From assembly GCF_001650495.1 (NCBI RefSeq), contig NZ_LWCS01000003.1, positions 117,904-181,903 of the forward strand: 64,000 nt of DNA. Reading direction: 5' to 3'. A program made the position numbers and the translations under genes. The notes beneath the pieces are model-generated. The model saw only the letters and a list, made by a program, of their open reading frames with translations, did not search any database and had not been told where the DNA came from. This document shows, one piece after another, positions 48,157 through 58,815 of the stretch (positions within the stretch are counted from its first letter, which is position 1; each line of letters starts with the position of its first letter). Origin of the DNA: Mycolicibacterium iranicum. Lineage in GTDB: Bacteria > Actinomycetota > Actinomycetes > Mycobacteriales > Mycobacteriaceae.

Positions 48157-50580
48157 TCAGCCGAGTCCCATCGGCTCGGTGAGGTTCCTCGAAATACGCA
48201 CCAGTGCCGGCAATTCCGACTCGTCCATGGGCCGCCCGAAGTAGTAGCCCTGCCCGATGTCGCATCCTGTGTCGCGGAGCCAGGTTGCCGTCTCGGCCTC
48301 CTCGACCCCTTCGGCGACCACCGTGATCTGCAGGTCGTGAGCGAGTTCGATCACCGCACGCACCACCGCGGCGGCGCGGCCGTCACGGTGCACGGGCGCG
48401 ATGAAGTGTCGGTCCAGCTTGATCTCGTCGATCGGAAGATCCCGTAGGTAGGACAGCGCGGAATAGCCACTGCCGAAATCGTCGATGGCCACTTGTATCC
48501 CGCGATCTCGCAGCTGGCGCAGCACCTCGGTCACCGCGCCGACATCGTTGAGCACGAGATCTTCGGTGATCTCGACCGTCAGGAGGTCAGTGGGCAGATC
48601 GCGGCGCGCGAGCGCGCGACACAAATTGGCAGGCAACTGCATGTCGCGGAAGAACGGCGCAAACAGGTTGACCGCGACCGGGATCCGCGTTCCCGAGGAG
48701 TGCCACCGGGCTGCGTCGTCGAGCACCTTGTCGAGGACGAGATTGGTGACGGGACGCATCAGTCCGTGCTGCCGGACAAGCGACATGAAGGAACCGGGCA
48801 ACAGCAATCCCTGCTGTGGATGCGGCCATCGCAGAAGGGCTTCCACGCCGACGATGTGACCGGTGCGCAGGCACACCTTGGGTTGATAGGCAATGGTGAG
48901 GTCGCCGTGGTCGATGGCCTTGCGCAACTCGCCGAGCAACTGCACCTTGGCCGCGCCGGCAACGCCGGGCAATTGTTCGACCTCGCCGGTGATTTCGGAC
49001 GGGTGGTGCGCGTGCACTGCCATGTCGGCGTCATAGGTGTGCACTCGCGACGAACGTGACTTCTTCGCCGTGTACATGGCCATGTCGGCGCGCTTGATCA
49101 GCGTCTGTGCATCGACGTCCGCCTCGTCCGGCGGTGCCACCGCCACGCCGACGCTCGGTCGCATCAGGATCTGGTGACCGTCGACGACGAACGGGTCGTT
49201 GAAACGTTCGACGACGCGCTGGGCGACCAGATGCGCGTCGTCGACCTCACCTTCGAGAAGCAGCGCGAATTCGTCGCCGCCGATGCGGGCCACCGTGTCA
49301 CCGGGCCGGACGCACTCGTGAATCCGGTTCCCGGCCTGGACGAGGAGGCCGTCTGCGGCCGGATGCCCGAGACTGTCGTTGACCAGTTTGAAGTCGTCGA
49401 GATCCAGTGACACGACTGTCACGCAGCGACGCTCACGCGAGTGCAGCATCAACGCATGTTCCAACCGGTCGTTGAACAGCGTCCGATTCGCCAAACCCGT
49501 CAACGGATCTCGCAGAGCCTCGCTGGCCGCGTGCGACAGCAGCCGCCGGTTCTCCCATGCCGCCACCGCCTGCCGCAGGCATACGGCGACGACAACGACG
49601 GGCACCACAACTTTCTCGACTCCGGACATGATCATCATCGGCCCCACCGTCCCGGCGAGCAGCAGGGGGATGTAAGGCAGCCACAGCGATGCGTTCGACG
49701 GCACCATCAATGAGCGAGGACGCGGCTGCGGCGCGATGCGGCTCGACAGGGCAGCGGCCGCGAACAGGCAGAGTGCGACCACCCAACCGATGTCGATGAA
49801 ACTGCCTGCGGCGTACCGGTCGGCGGCCACGAGGTAGGCGAACGCGACATCGCTCGCAGTCGTGACAGCGAGAGCGATGGCCAACAGCGCCAGCACGGAT
49901 CGCTGACCGCGGGCAGCGCGGGCAAGCACGGCAACGGCCACCGCGAGTGCCACCATGTCGGCAACGGGATAAAGCAGCGCCAGAACCAGGTCCAGCTTGT
50001 CATCGCGATAGGTGTCGTAGACGCGGTTGAGGGCGAAAATCCACGCCAGCAGAAATACGCAGAGCGCGACCGTGATCCCGTCGAGGGCGATGCGCAGCTG
50101 CGCCTGCCGCCTCGGACCGCTCTCGAAGGAGCCCAGACTCAGGATCGCGTAGACCGCGAGAGCGATGAACAGGAAGTAGAAGAAGTCCGCGGGTGAGGGA
50201 TAGGGCGATATGTGCAGCACGTAATCGCACACCAACCAGATCAGATCACCGATGGCCCACGCGGCGAGGGCGCCCGCCATCGCGTTCCACGCCGTGCGTC
50301 GTCGTCCTTCGGCGGACCTCGCGGCGCGCACTGCACACACCGTCACATACGTGGACAGCCCGACGGTCGCGAATTCATAGGCAACGTGGACCGTCTCGCT
50401 GACACGACCGAACGCGAGCAGCACGGCAAATCCGACCGTCAGTCCGACCGGTACCGCTGCCGACGGCCTCGTCAGAAGCCGGAAACCGCGTTCGTCCACG
50501 GCGCGCTCCCATGCCCTACCACTGCATTCCTGGCAATTGACGCTATCCGAATACCGATCGGCGATCTCGATTTTGGCCAT
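48157..50580 (-). CDS. Membrane GGDEF-EAL protein (second paralogue)
   Basis: 807 residues. Same layout as the protein at 40447-42816: a short N-terminal tail with two Cys (CQEC near 17), eight to ten membrane helices to about 340, GGDEF intact at 434-438, EAL intact at 580-582, and the same closing motif QGYYFGRPM. Stops 5 bp from the convergent FGE stop. Its Cys pair is absent from the first paralogue and might bind metal. Probable bifunctional cyclic-di-GMP enzyme. Confidence 0.92.
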   Translation of the reverse strand: MAKIEIADRYSDSVNCQECSGRAWERAVDERGFRLLTRPSAAVPVGLTVGFAVLLAFGRVSETVHVAYEFATVGLSTYVTVCAVRAARSAEGRRRTAWNAMAGALAAWAIGDLIWLVCDYVLHISPYPSPADFFYFLFIALAVYAILSLGSFESGPRRQAQLRIALDGITVALCVFLLAWIFALNRVYDTYRDDKLDLVLALLYPVADMVALAVAVAVLARAARGQRSVLALLAIALAVTTASDVAFAYLVAADRYAAGSFIDIGWVVALCLFAAAALSSRIAPQPRPRSLMVPSNASLWLPYIPLLLAGTVGPMMIMSGVEKVVVPVVVVAVCLRQAVAAWENRRLLSHAASEALRDPLTGLANRTLFNDRLEHALMLHSRERRCVTVVSLDLDDFKLVNDSLGHPAADGLLVQAGNRIHECVRPGDTVARIGGDEFALLLEGEVDDAHLVAQRVVERFNDPFVVDGHQILMRPSVGVAVAPPDEADVDAQTLIKRADMAMYTAKKSRSSRVHTYDADMAVHAHHPSEITGEVEQLPGVAGAAKVQLLGELRKAIDHGDLTIAYQPKVCLRTGHIVGVEALLRWPHPQQGLLLPGSFMSLVRQHGLMRPVTNLVLDKVLDDAARWHSSGTRIPVAVNLFAPFFRDMQLPANLCRALARRDLPTDLLTVEITEDLVLNDVGAVTEVLRQLRDRGIQVAIDDFGSGYSALSYLRDLPIDEIKLDRHFIAPVHRDGRAAAVVRAVIELAHDLQITVVAEGVEEAETATWLRDTGCDIGQGYYFGRPMDESELPALVRISRNLTEPMGLG

Positions 50581-50668
50581 CCTGCACCGGCGAGCTGAGG
50601 AGTTATCGGCCGCAACCGGTCGGTATGGCTAACGCACCCACCTCAGAGAGCCCGACGCAATCCGGAGC

Positions 50669-51133
50669 TCAGGCGGTTTCTGCCGCTTTCTTGATCGCCG
50701 CGAGCGTCGCGGGGATGCCGTCGCGCGCCGCGTCGCTGCGCTTGGCGATCTCGGCGTCGGCGGCGTCCCCGAAGCGCTCCTCGAAACCCTCGATGCCTTT
50801 GGCGAGGAACTCCCACGACTCGGTGAGACGGGTGCCCGCACCTTCGGGCTCGAATGTGTAGCCCCAGTACACCCAGCCGTTGTTGACCTCCCAGGCGAAC
50901 TTGCGGCCGGGATCGGCGGCCACGACCTGGCTGCGCGTCTCCCACGTCCGCTCCGGGAGCTCGTTGCGGCCGGTGAACCAGGCGCCCACTTCGGGACCCT
51001 GGCCCTCGTCCCACCAGCAGGCCTTACAGATCGGACTCCACTCCCCCATCCGGGTCACGTCCGACACCATGGCGTACAACTCGTCCGGCGCAACAGCCAC
51101 CGAGATCGACTCTGATCGCTTCAAATCGGTCAC
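50669..51133 (-). CDS. SRPBCC (polyketide cyclase/START-like) protein
   Basis: 154 residues. Begins KRSESISVAVAPDELYAMVSD, then MGEWSPICKACWWDEGQGPEVGAW and a C-terminal helix: the SRPBCC/polyketide cyclase 2 family, small proteins with a hydrophobic cavity. Divergent from the SDR pair across a KstR-type site, so it may be co-regulated with them. Ligand unknown. Confidence 0.88.
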   Translation of the reverse strand: MTDLKRSESISVAVAPDELYAMVSDVTRMGEWSPICKACWWDEGQGPEVGAWFTGRNELPERTWETRSQVVAADPGRKFAWEVNNGWVYWGYTFEPEGAGTRLTESWEFLAKGIEGFEERFGDAADAEIAKRSDAARDGIPATLAAIKKAAETA

Positions 51134-51184
51134 GGCATCGAGTCTGCCATCAGCTATTGCGTTTTCAGCGACCGAGTGTGAGGT

Positions 51185-51198
51185 TGGAACGCGTTCCA
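51185..51198. promoter_or_regulatory. KstR-type operator between SRPBCC and SDR genes
   Basis: TGGAACGCGTTCCA is a perfect palindrome matching TnnAACnnGTTnnA. It lies 25 bp before the SDR start at 51223 and 52 bp before the divergent SRPBCC start. Closely similar to the site at 38579-38592 before the steroid dehydrogenase, so both units are candidates for the same cholesterol regulon. Confidence 0.78.
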
Positions 51199-51222
51199 GT
51201 CCCCAGTCGAGAGGCCAACCGG

Positions 51223-52002
51223 ATGACCAACAGTAGCGATCGCGTCGCCAGGGAGGCCGTGATCATCGGCGGTGCATCCGGCATCGGATGGGCCACAGCC
51301 CGGGCCCTGGCGGCGGAAGGCTGCCGCGTCACGATCGCCGACCGCAACGCCGATGGTGCCAGGGACCGCGCATCGGAGCTGGGGGCCGCGCACGCGACCG
51401 TCGACGTCACCGACGAAGACTCGGTCCAGCGACTGTTCGACGGCATCGGCCCCCTCGATATCGCGGTCAACTGCGCGGGGTTCAGCACCGTCGGCCTGAT
51501 CACCGACATGGCCGCCCAGGACTTCCGCGCCGTCATCGACGTATGCCTCAACGGTGCCTTCATCGTCGCCAAACACGCCGGAAGACATCTGCGGGAAGGA
51601 GGTTCGATGATCCAGATCAGCTCGCTCAACGGCAGACAGCCCGCAGCAGGCATGAGCGCCTACTGCGCCGCCAAAGCGGGGCTGTCAATGCTGACCCAGG
51701 TGGCCGCACTCGAGATGGGCCCGCGCGGCATCCGGGTCAACGCGGTGGCACCGGGTTTCGTCCACACCCCGCTGACCGCGGCCGCCGCGTCGGTGCCCGG
51801 TGTCGTGGAGGACTACGTTGACAACACCGCCCTCGGACGCGCCGGCACGCCCGAGGACATCGCCAATGCCGTTGTGTACCTGTGCTCCCCAGGATCGTCA
51901 TGGCTGACCGGTGAGGTACTCGACATCAACGGAGGAGCCCATCTCAAGCGCTACCCCGACGTCATGGGCCACGTCACGCGCCTGATGGAGCAGTCCTCGT
52001 GA
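51223..52002 (+). CDS. Short-chain dehydrogenase (first of coupled pair)
   Basis: 259 residues. Classical SDR with GGASGIGWATA, NCAGFS, SSLNG and YCAAKAG, and late NGGAHLKR; acidic residue in TIADRNADG after beta-2 suggests NAD(H). The KstR-type box directly upstream suggests a steroid or steroid-ring substrate. Its stop overlaps the next SDR start (GTGA). Confidence 0.9.
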   Translation: MTNSSDRVAREAVIIGGASGIGWATARALAAEGCRVTIADRNADGARDRASELGAAHATVDVTDEDSVQRLFDGIGPLDIAVNCAGFSTVGLITDMAAQDFRAVIDVCLNGAFIVAKHAGRHLREGGSMIQISSLNGRQPAAGMSAYCAAKAGLSMLTQVAALEMGPRGIRVNAVAPGFVHTPLTAAAASVPGVVEDYVDNTALGRAGTPEDIANAVVYLCSPGSSWLTGEVLDINGGAHLKRYPDVMGHVTRLMEQSS

Positions 52003-52838
52003 GCTTCGCCGGAAAGCAGGCGATCGTCACCGGCGGCGGCTCCGGAATCGGCGCAGCGCTGTGCCGATCCCTCGACCTCGCGGGCGCCGACGTGGTGTGC
52101 ACCGACGTCGATCACGATGCCGCCGGCCGCACGGTGTCGACGCTGAGCTCCCGCGCCCGTGCCGCGCGCCTCGACGTCACCGACGCCGCGGCGGTGCAGG
52201 CGGCCGTCGACGACGTCGTCTCGCGAACGGGGCGGCTGGATCTGATGTTCAACAACGCGGGGATCGTGTGGGGTGGAGACACCGAGCTGCTCACCCTCGA
52301 CCAGTGGAACTCGATCATCGACATCAACGTGCGCGGCGTCGTGCACGGAGTCGCGGCCGCGTACCCGCAGATGCTCCGTCAGGGCCACGGTCACATCATC
52401 AACACCGCATCGATGGCCGGGCTCACCGCCGCGGGGCAGGTCACGAGTTACGTGGCGACCAAACACGCAGTGGTGGGTCTGTCGATGGCGCTGCGCTCGG
52501 AGGCGGTGCCCCGCGGCGTCGGGGTGCTGGTGGTCTGTCCCGCCGCGGTCGAGACGCCGATCCTGGACAAGGGCGCCGTGGGCGGTTTCGTCGGCCGTGA
52601 CTACTTCCTGCAGGCCCAGGGCGGCAAGCCCTATGACGCCGACCGACTCGCCCGCGACACCCTGCAAGCGATCGAACGCAACAAGGCGATCCTGGTCAAA
52701 CCGACTGTGGCCCACGCCCAGTGGTGGATGGCGCGACTGGCACCGGGCCTGATGAACCGCATGGCCATGAAGTTCGTCGCGGGACAGCGGACGCGGCAGC
52801 ACGATCGATCACCGTCGGAGATCGCCGGGTCGGGTTAA
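51999..52838 (+). CDS. Short-chain dehydrogenase (second of coupled pair)
   Basis: 279 residues, GTG start. Cofactor loop TGGGSGIGAAL, CTDVDHDAAG acidic turn (NAD preference), NNAGIVWGG, TASMAGLTAAG and YVATKHAVVG. The C-terminus has an amphipathic helix (WWMARLAPGLMNRMAMKF) and a basic tail, seen in SDRs acting on lipids. Translation is coupled to the first SDR; the two probably act on successive steps of one compound. Confidence 0.9.
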   Translation: MSFAGKQAIVTGGGSGIGAALCRSLDLAGADVVCTDVDHDAAGRTVSTLSSRARAARLDVTDAAAVQAAVDDVVSRTGRLDLMFNNAGIVWGGDTELLTLDQWNSIIDINVRGVVHGVAAAYPQMLRQGHGHIINTASMAGLTAAGQVTSYVATKHAVVGLSMALRSEAVPRGVGVLVVCPAAVETPILDKGAVGGFVGRDYFLQAQGGKPYDADRLARDTLQAIERNKAILVKPTVAHAQWWMARLAPGLMNRMAMKFVAGQRTRQHDRSPSEIAGSG

Positions 52839-52892
52839 TGTTGCGACGGCCCCTCGAGGGTGCAGGTGAACGCGGGGGTCGGGAGGGCACGC

Positions 52893-54104
52893 ATGAAGGA
52901 CGACTTCAGCCTCACCCAGAAGCGAGCGCTGGCGATCCTGACAGTGATCGCGCTCGGGTTCGGCGCGTACTTTTTGCGCGGCTACATCCTGCTGATCGCG
53001 ATCGCGGCGGTGCTCGCCTACCTGTTCAAACCGCTCTACCAACGGCTGCGCACGAAGATGAACGTCGGCCTGGCGGCCACGCTGACGTTGTTCGCGGCCA
53101 TCGCGACGGTGGCGCTGCCGCTGGCCGGTGTCGTGTTCCTGGCCTTCCTCCAGATCTCGCAGGCCGTGACCAGCATCGGCCACTGGGTCGAGCAGACCGA
53201 CTTCACCGCCCTGGCGCAGCGGCTGCTCGATTCGGCCAACGAGCTGTTGGCACGCATCCCGTTCATCAACGTCACGCTCACACCGGATTCGGTGCGCGAG
53301 GCGGCCACCAAGGTCGGGCAGAACGCCGGCGAGTTCGCCTTGACCGTGGCCCGCGACTCAGTGGGCGGACTCGTGGCGACGCTCACGGCCGCGGTCGTCT
53401 TCCTCTACGTCTTCCTGGCCCTGCTCACCAATGGCGACAAGGTCGTCGGCCTGTTCCGGGATCTGAACCCGTTGGGGGAAAAGGTTTCCGACATCTACCT
53501 CGCCAAGGTGGGTGCTATGGTGTCGGCGACGGTCAAGGGCCAGTTCATCATCGCCGTCTGCCAAGGCACCCTGGGCGCCATCTCGATCTACATCGCCGGG
53601 TTCCACGACGGCTTCTTCATGTTCCTGATCTTCCTGACTGCACTGTCTTTCATCCCGCTGGGCAGCGGCATCGTCACCATCCCGGTCGGCATCCTGATGG
53701 CGGTGTTCGGCAACGTCGCCGGCGGAATCTTCGTCATCGTGTTCCATGTCGTCGTCGTCACGAGCGTCGACAATCTACTGCGCCCGTTCCTGGTGCCCAA
53801 GAGCGCCCATCTTCATCCCGCGCTGATGCTGCTCGCCGTGTTCGCGGGCTTGCAGATGTTCGGGTTCTGGGGCATCGTCCTGGGCCCCGTGCTGATGATC
53901 GTGATCGTCACGACGATCAGCGTGTACCTGGTCGTCTACAAGGACGCATCGGCAGATTCGTTGACCGGCACGAGCGCCGACCCGGCGGAGGACCAAGCGG
54001 AGCGTCAGGTGCCGTGGTGGCGCCGGATTCTGCCCGGCAAGCCGAGACTCAAGCCGGCGGCGGAACCGGAGACAGAAGACGACCCCGAACCGGCTCCTGC
54101 GTGA
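52893..54104 (+). CDS. AI-2E transporter-family membrane protein (Rv1101c-like)
   Basis: 403 residues from the ATG at 52893, preceded by GGGAGGG. Seven to eight membrane helices in the pattern of the PerM/YhhQ-like AI-2E family (a pair at the start, a long soluble loop at 90-160, then a group of helices), with the family block TALSFIPLGSGIVTIPVG and VDNLLRPFLV. The cytoplasmic tail is acidic and Pro-rich. Exporter or permease of unknown substrate. Marks the return to the conserved gene order. Confidence 0.88.
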   Translation: MKDDFSLTQKRALAILTVIALGFGAYFLRGYILLIAIAAVLAYLFKPLYQRLRTKMNVGLAATLTLFAAIATVALPLAGVVFLAFLQISQAVTSIGHWVEQTDFTALAQRLLDSANELLARIPFINVTLTPDSVREAATKVGQNAGEFALTVARDSVGGLVATLTAAVVFLYVFLALLTNGDKVVGLFRDLNPLGEKVSDIYLAKVGAMVSATVKGQFIIAVCQGTLGAISIYIAGFHDGFFMFLIFLTALSFIPLGSGIVTIPVGILMAVFGNVAGGIFVIVFHVVVVTSVDNLLRPFLVPKSAHLHPALMLLAVFAGLQMFGFWGIVLGPVLMIVIVTTISVYLVVYKDASADSLTGTSADPAEDQAERQVPWWRRILPGKPRLKPAAEPETEDDPEPAPA

Positions 54105-54122
54105 TCAGAGCAGCCGCCCTGA

Positions 54123-54941
54123 TCAGCCCAAGCGCTCTTTGAGGAACGCGACGACGCGTTTGCGCGCCTCGTACGCCGGGTGACCGTCGACTTCGCGAAC
54201 CTCAAGCGTCAGCACCGAGTGCGCCATTTTGCCGAACGCATGCTCGTTGCCCTTCTTCGAGTTGATCTCGATCACCTCGAACGCGTCACCGAGCCGATTC
54301 TTCAGCGTCTTGAACCTCGCGCCGGGAGCCAGCGGGTCCTCGCTGAAGCGCAGACCCAACGCGCACAGCCCGTCGTCGGCGACGCGCTTTTCGACTATTC
54401 TGAGCTCGGCTTCCGACAGACCCGGGTCGGCACGATGCTTGGCGGTCAACCCGATGGGTAGCGACGGCTGGCTCAGCACCGGCGCCAGCACGCTGTCGTC
54501 CACCGCGGCCGCCAAAGCGAAACCGCCGCTCCAGCATTCGCCGATCACCCCGACACCCTTGCCCGGCGTCTGCTCGTTGAGATCCCTGGCCAGGGCTCGC
54601 AGATAGTGGGCGATCGGCCGGTCGGCGTTGGTGGCAAAAGCCGCGAATTCCTTTGCCACGCAGCCACGCAACATCACCGGAACGGCACCCGGCCGGACCC
54701 CCGGTGCGCCCGGCGTGCCGTAGAGAGAGGGTGCGGCCACCGTGAAGCCGTTGTCCACCAGATGATTTCCCAGGGCAAGGACTCCCGGGTGCAGGCCGGG
54801 CATCTCCGGGATGAGGACCACCCCGGGACCCTCGCCTTTGCGGTAGACGTCGTAGGTGAACCCGGCCGCGGAGAACGGCGCCGCCGTCCATCCGGTGAGA
54901 TCGGCTTCCGGAGCCTTCAGGCCGGCATAGCGGTCGGTCAT
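54123..54941 (-). CDS. Dienelactone hydrolase-family protein
   Basis: 272 residues. Alpha/beta hydrolase of the DLH group: VVLIPEMPGLHPGV loop, nucleophile region IGECWSGGFALA (Cys at the nucleophile place), and C-terminal His in GNEHAFGKM or VDGHPAYE. Convergent with the permease gene, 18 bp apart. True substrate unknown; the family also contains esterases unrelated to dienelactones. Confidence 0.85.
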   Translation of the reverse strand: MTDRYAGLKAPEADLTGWTAAPFSAAGFTYDVYRKGEGPGVVLIPEMPGLHPGVLALGNHLVDNGFTVAAPSLYGTPGAPGVRPGAVPVMLRGCVAKEFAAFATNADRPIAHYLRALARDLNEQTPGKGVGVIGECWSGGFALAAAVDDSVLAPVLSQPSLPIGLTAKHRADPGLSEAELRIVEKRVADDGLCALGLRFSEDPLAPGARFKTLKNRLGDAFEVIEINSKKGNEHAFGKMAHSVLTLEVREVDGHPAYEARKRVVAFLKERLG

Positions 54942-54954
54942 GGCGTCCTCCGGG

Positions 54955-55692
54955 CTAGGTGAGCGTCAGCGGCGCCTGGGACTGGGTCGCCGCAGCCAGC
55001 GTACGGTACTCATCCGTACCCGCGGCGCCACTCACCGCAAGTTGTGCAGGTCCTGTCGGGCCGCGGATTTCCGTCGTCCACACTGGCTCACTCGGTTTGC
55101 CGTCACGCTCCCCGCCCTCGTAGACCACCCAGCTGACGCCGTCGACGTCCTGTGTGCCCGTCGGCACCAGATCCGGGCTGAACGATGCGACGAGCTTGTC
55201 CTCGTCGGCGTTGCTCTGGGTGATGCTCACGTACATGCCACTGGGCGCCAGGTACCCCACGACGGAGCCGACGGCGCGCACGGGCTGCCCCGTCACCGGA
55301 TCCCGGCGGCCATCCTCGATCCCCATGCGGCTTCCCGAGTTGGCGGCCCAGCCTTCGGGCAGCTGCGGCACACGGATCGGGATGTTCAACGCGTCAGCGT
55401 CGGCCTGCAGCGCGGCGGGTGCGTCGTAGTCGGGCGCGGGCCCCGGGCCGGGACCCGTCGGTGCGAACGAACACATTCCGAGCAGCCCGGCGAGCACCAC
55501 ACACGCAAGCACCAGCGGCGCCATGGACCAGAACATGTCGCGGCCGTCCTGCAGAAGCCGCGACTTGGCCACCTTCGGCGCCGGCGTCGCATAGCCCTCA
55601 GCGGGGGCTACGACATGGTCCTGGCCTGCGTTGTCAGGTTCGCGCCCCGGGTCACCGGGGACACCGTGGCCCGGCTCGGGCGGCGTCGTCAT
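54955..55692 (-). CDS. DUF4245-family membrane protein (Rv1100-like)
   Basis: 245 residues from the ATG at 55692; the open frame beyond it runs backwards through glpX. N-terminal Pro-rich segment, one membrane helix ([20 protein letters not shown]), and a C-terminal extracytoplasmic DUF4245 domain ([33 protein letters not shown]). Divergent from glpX as in M. tuberculosis. Function unknown. Confidence 0.9.
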   Translation of the reverse strand: MTTPPEPGHGVPGDPGREPDNAGQDHVVAPAEGYATPAPKVAKSRLLQDGRDMFWSMAPLVLACVVLAGLLGMCSFAPTGPGPGPAPDYDAPAALQADADALNIPIRVPQLPEGWAANSGSRMGIEDGRRDPVTGQPVRAVGSVVGYLAPSGMYVSITQSNADEDKLVASFSPDLVPTGTQDVDGVSWVVYEGGERDGKPSEPVWTTEIRGPTGPAQLAVSGAAGTDEYRTLAAATQSQAPLTLT

Positions 55693-55747
55693 GACAGCCA
55701 GTATCCCAGCTCCCAATTGCGGGACCGCTAATGGGAGAATCTCGCCC

Positions 55748-56839
55748 ATGACGTCTCCTGATGCTCTTCGCTCGAGCGGCTCATCCTCCGATGCTCTTCG
55801 CGCAAGCGGCTCATCGGCGTCGCGGCGTGAAGCCCCCGACCGAAATCTCGCCCTTGAGCTCGTGCGGGTCACGGAAGCGGGAGCCATGGCGGCGGGACGC
55901 TGGGTAGGCCGCGGCGACAAGGAGGGCGGCGACGGCGCGGCCGTCGACGCAATGCGCGAACTGGTCAACTCTGTGTCCATGCGCGGCGTCGTCGTCATCG
56001 GCGAGGGCGAGAAGGACAACGCGCCGATGCTTTACAACGGCGAAGAGGTCGGCAACGGCGACGGACCGGAGTGCGACTTCGCCGTCGACCCGGTCGACGG
56101 CACCACGCTGATGAGCAAGGGCATGCCGAACGCCATCTCGGTGCTGGCGGTCGCCGAGCGCGGCGCGATGTTCGATCCGTCGGCGGTGTTCTACATGCAC
56201 AAGATCGCAGTCGGCCCGGACGCCGCCGAGGTGATCGACATCAACGCCCCGATCGCCGAGAACATCAAGGCTGTGGCCGCCGTGAAGAAGTCCAGCGTCC
56301 GCGACCTCACCGTCTGCATCCTCGACCGCCCCCGCCATCAGAAGCTGATGGCCGAGGTCCGCGAGGCCGGCGCCCGTATCCGCCTGATCTCCGACGGCGA
56401 TGTCGCCGGCGCCATCGCCGCATGCCGACCCGGATCCGGCACCGACCTGCTCGTCGGTATCGGCGGCACCCCCGAAGGCATCATCGCCGCCGCGGCGATC
56501 CGCTGTATGGGCGGCGCGATCCAGGCCAAGCTGGCCCCGACCGACGACGAGGAACGCCAGAAGGCCATCGACCGCGGCCACGACCTGAACCGGGTGCTGA
56601 CCACCGAGGACCTGGTGTCGGGCGAGAACGTCTTCTTCTGCGCCACCGGCGTCACCGACGGCGACCTGCTCAAGGGCGTGCAGTACTACGGCGGCGGCTG
56701 CACCACCCAGTCGATCGTGATGAGGTCGAAATCGGGGACGGTCCGCATGATCGAGGCCTATCACCGGCTGGCCAAGCTCAACGAGTACTCCGCCGTCGAC
56801 TTCACCGGCGACAAGACAGCCGCCCACCCCTTGCCGTAA
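55748..56839 (+). CDS. glpX: Fructose-1,6-bisphosphatase class II
   Basis: 363 residues. Hydrolyses fructose-1,6-bisphosphate in gluconeogenesis and is the only FBPase in mycobacteria. Metal and substrate motifs: [42 protein letters not shown] and [15 protein letters not shown]. From RREAPDRN on it follows the M. tuberculosis enzyme, but residues 4-24 are encoded by two copies of a 30-bp repeat ([19 protein letters not shown]). The ATG at 55748 precedes the repeat and no later start is available. Confidence 0.96.
   Translation: MTSPDALRSSGSSSDALRASGSSASRREAPDRNLALELVRVTEAGAMAAGRWVGRGDKEGGDGAAVDAMRELVNSVSMRGVVVIGEGEKDNAPMLYNGEEVGNGDGPECDFAVDPVDGTTLMSKGMPNAISVLAVAERGAMFDPSAVFYMHKIAVGPDAAEVIDINAPIAENIKAVAAVKKSSVRDLTVCILDRPRHQKLMAEVREAGARIRLISDGDVAGAIAACRPGSGTDLLVGIGGTPEGIIAAAAIRCMGGAIQAKLAPTDDEERQKAIDRGHDLNRVLTTEDLVSGENVFFCATGVTDGDLLKGVQYYGGGCTTQSIVMRSKSGTVRMIEAYHRLAKLNEYSAVDFTGDKTAAHPLP
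55760..55819 (+). repeat. 30-bp direct repeat inside the 5' end of glpX
   Basis: Two copies (55760-55789 and 55790-55819) differ at two positions in the first 26 bases. Read on the minus strand each carries GCTTGCGCGA or a variant, the core of the 33-bp repeat after fum, so both belong to one repeat family. Confidence 0.65.
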
Positions 56840-56873
56840 GTCCGCCCGAAACCCACACACGAACAGGGAGCCA

Positions 56874-58299
<1,426 letters not shown>

Positions 58300-58301
<2 letters not shown>

Positions 58302-58452
58302 CGAGCGCTTGCGCGAGGAAGCAACAAATACCGACGAGCGCTTGCGCGAGGAAGCAACAAATACCGACGAGCGCTTGCGCGAGGAAGCAACAAATACCGA
58401 CGAGCGCTTACGCGAGGAAGCGACAAATACTGACGAGCGCTCGCGCGAATTC
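58300..58452. repeat. 33-bp tandem repeat (VNTR-like) starting in the fum stop codon
   Basis: Four full copies and one partial copy at 58300, 58333, 58366, 58399 and 58432. The unit begins GACGAGCGCTTGCGCGAGGA and ends AACAAATACC. The first three are identical, the fourth has a few changes, the fifth breaks off after about 20 bases. Each unit holds the near-palindrome GCGCTTGCGC. A copy-number-variable locus by analogy with MIRU elements. Confidence 0.9.
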
Positions 58453-58582
58453 TCGTACCGGTAGATCGGCCAAACGCCTGACGAATCGTCAAGACAGGCA
58501 GAAGATTAGGGCACTTCCCTCTCGCCGTCAGCCCACCCGGGCTGGCGGCGGCTCGCCGTCAGGTACGAATTCAGGAGGCGCG
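58453..58582. other. Region between VNTR and small membrane gene
   Basis: Contains CTCGCCGTCAG twice (58521-58531, 58552-58562) flanking a small hairpin CAGCCC/GGGCTG (58529-58544), possibly the fum terminator, and the AGGAGG ribosome site at 58573-58578 for the next gene. Confidence 0.45.
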
Positions 58583-58807
58583 GTGACCGCTACTCTCGAA
58601 CCCGAAATCACGTCCACCCCGGCTACTGCGCTGGTCACGACCGCGACAAGCCAGCCCGCCCTGCGGACAGGTTTTGTCATGCTGGGCCTGGCATCTCTGG
58701 TGGACTTGTCGAAAGCCCGACGCGGCTGGGGTGCGGATCGAATGCTGGCGGTCTCGGGCGCGGCGGCCGCGGGGTGGTTCTTCGTCGAGGGACGCCGCCG
58801 CCAGTAA
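58583..58807 (+). CDS. Small membrane protein, 74 residues
   Basis: GTG start with a strong AGGAGG four bases upstream. Thr-rich N-terminus, then one hydrophobic stretch (LRTGFVMLGLASLVDL), a basic turn (SKARRGWGADR) and a second hydrophobic stretch (MLAVSGAAAAGWFFV), ending GRRRQ: a two-helix hairpin with both charged ends probably cytoplasmic. Convergent with the deacetylase gene, 8 bp apart. Function unknown. Confidence 0.7.
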   Translation: MTATLEPEITSTPATALVTTATSQPALRTGFVMLGLASLVDLSKARRGWGADRMLAVSGAAAAGWFFVEGRRRQ

Positions 58808-58815
58808 CCGGTCTG

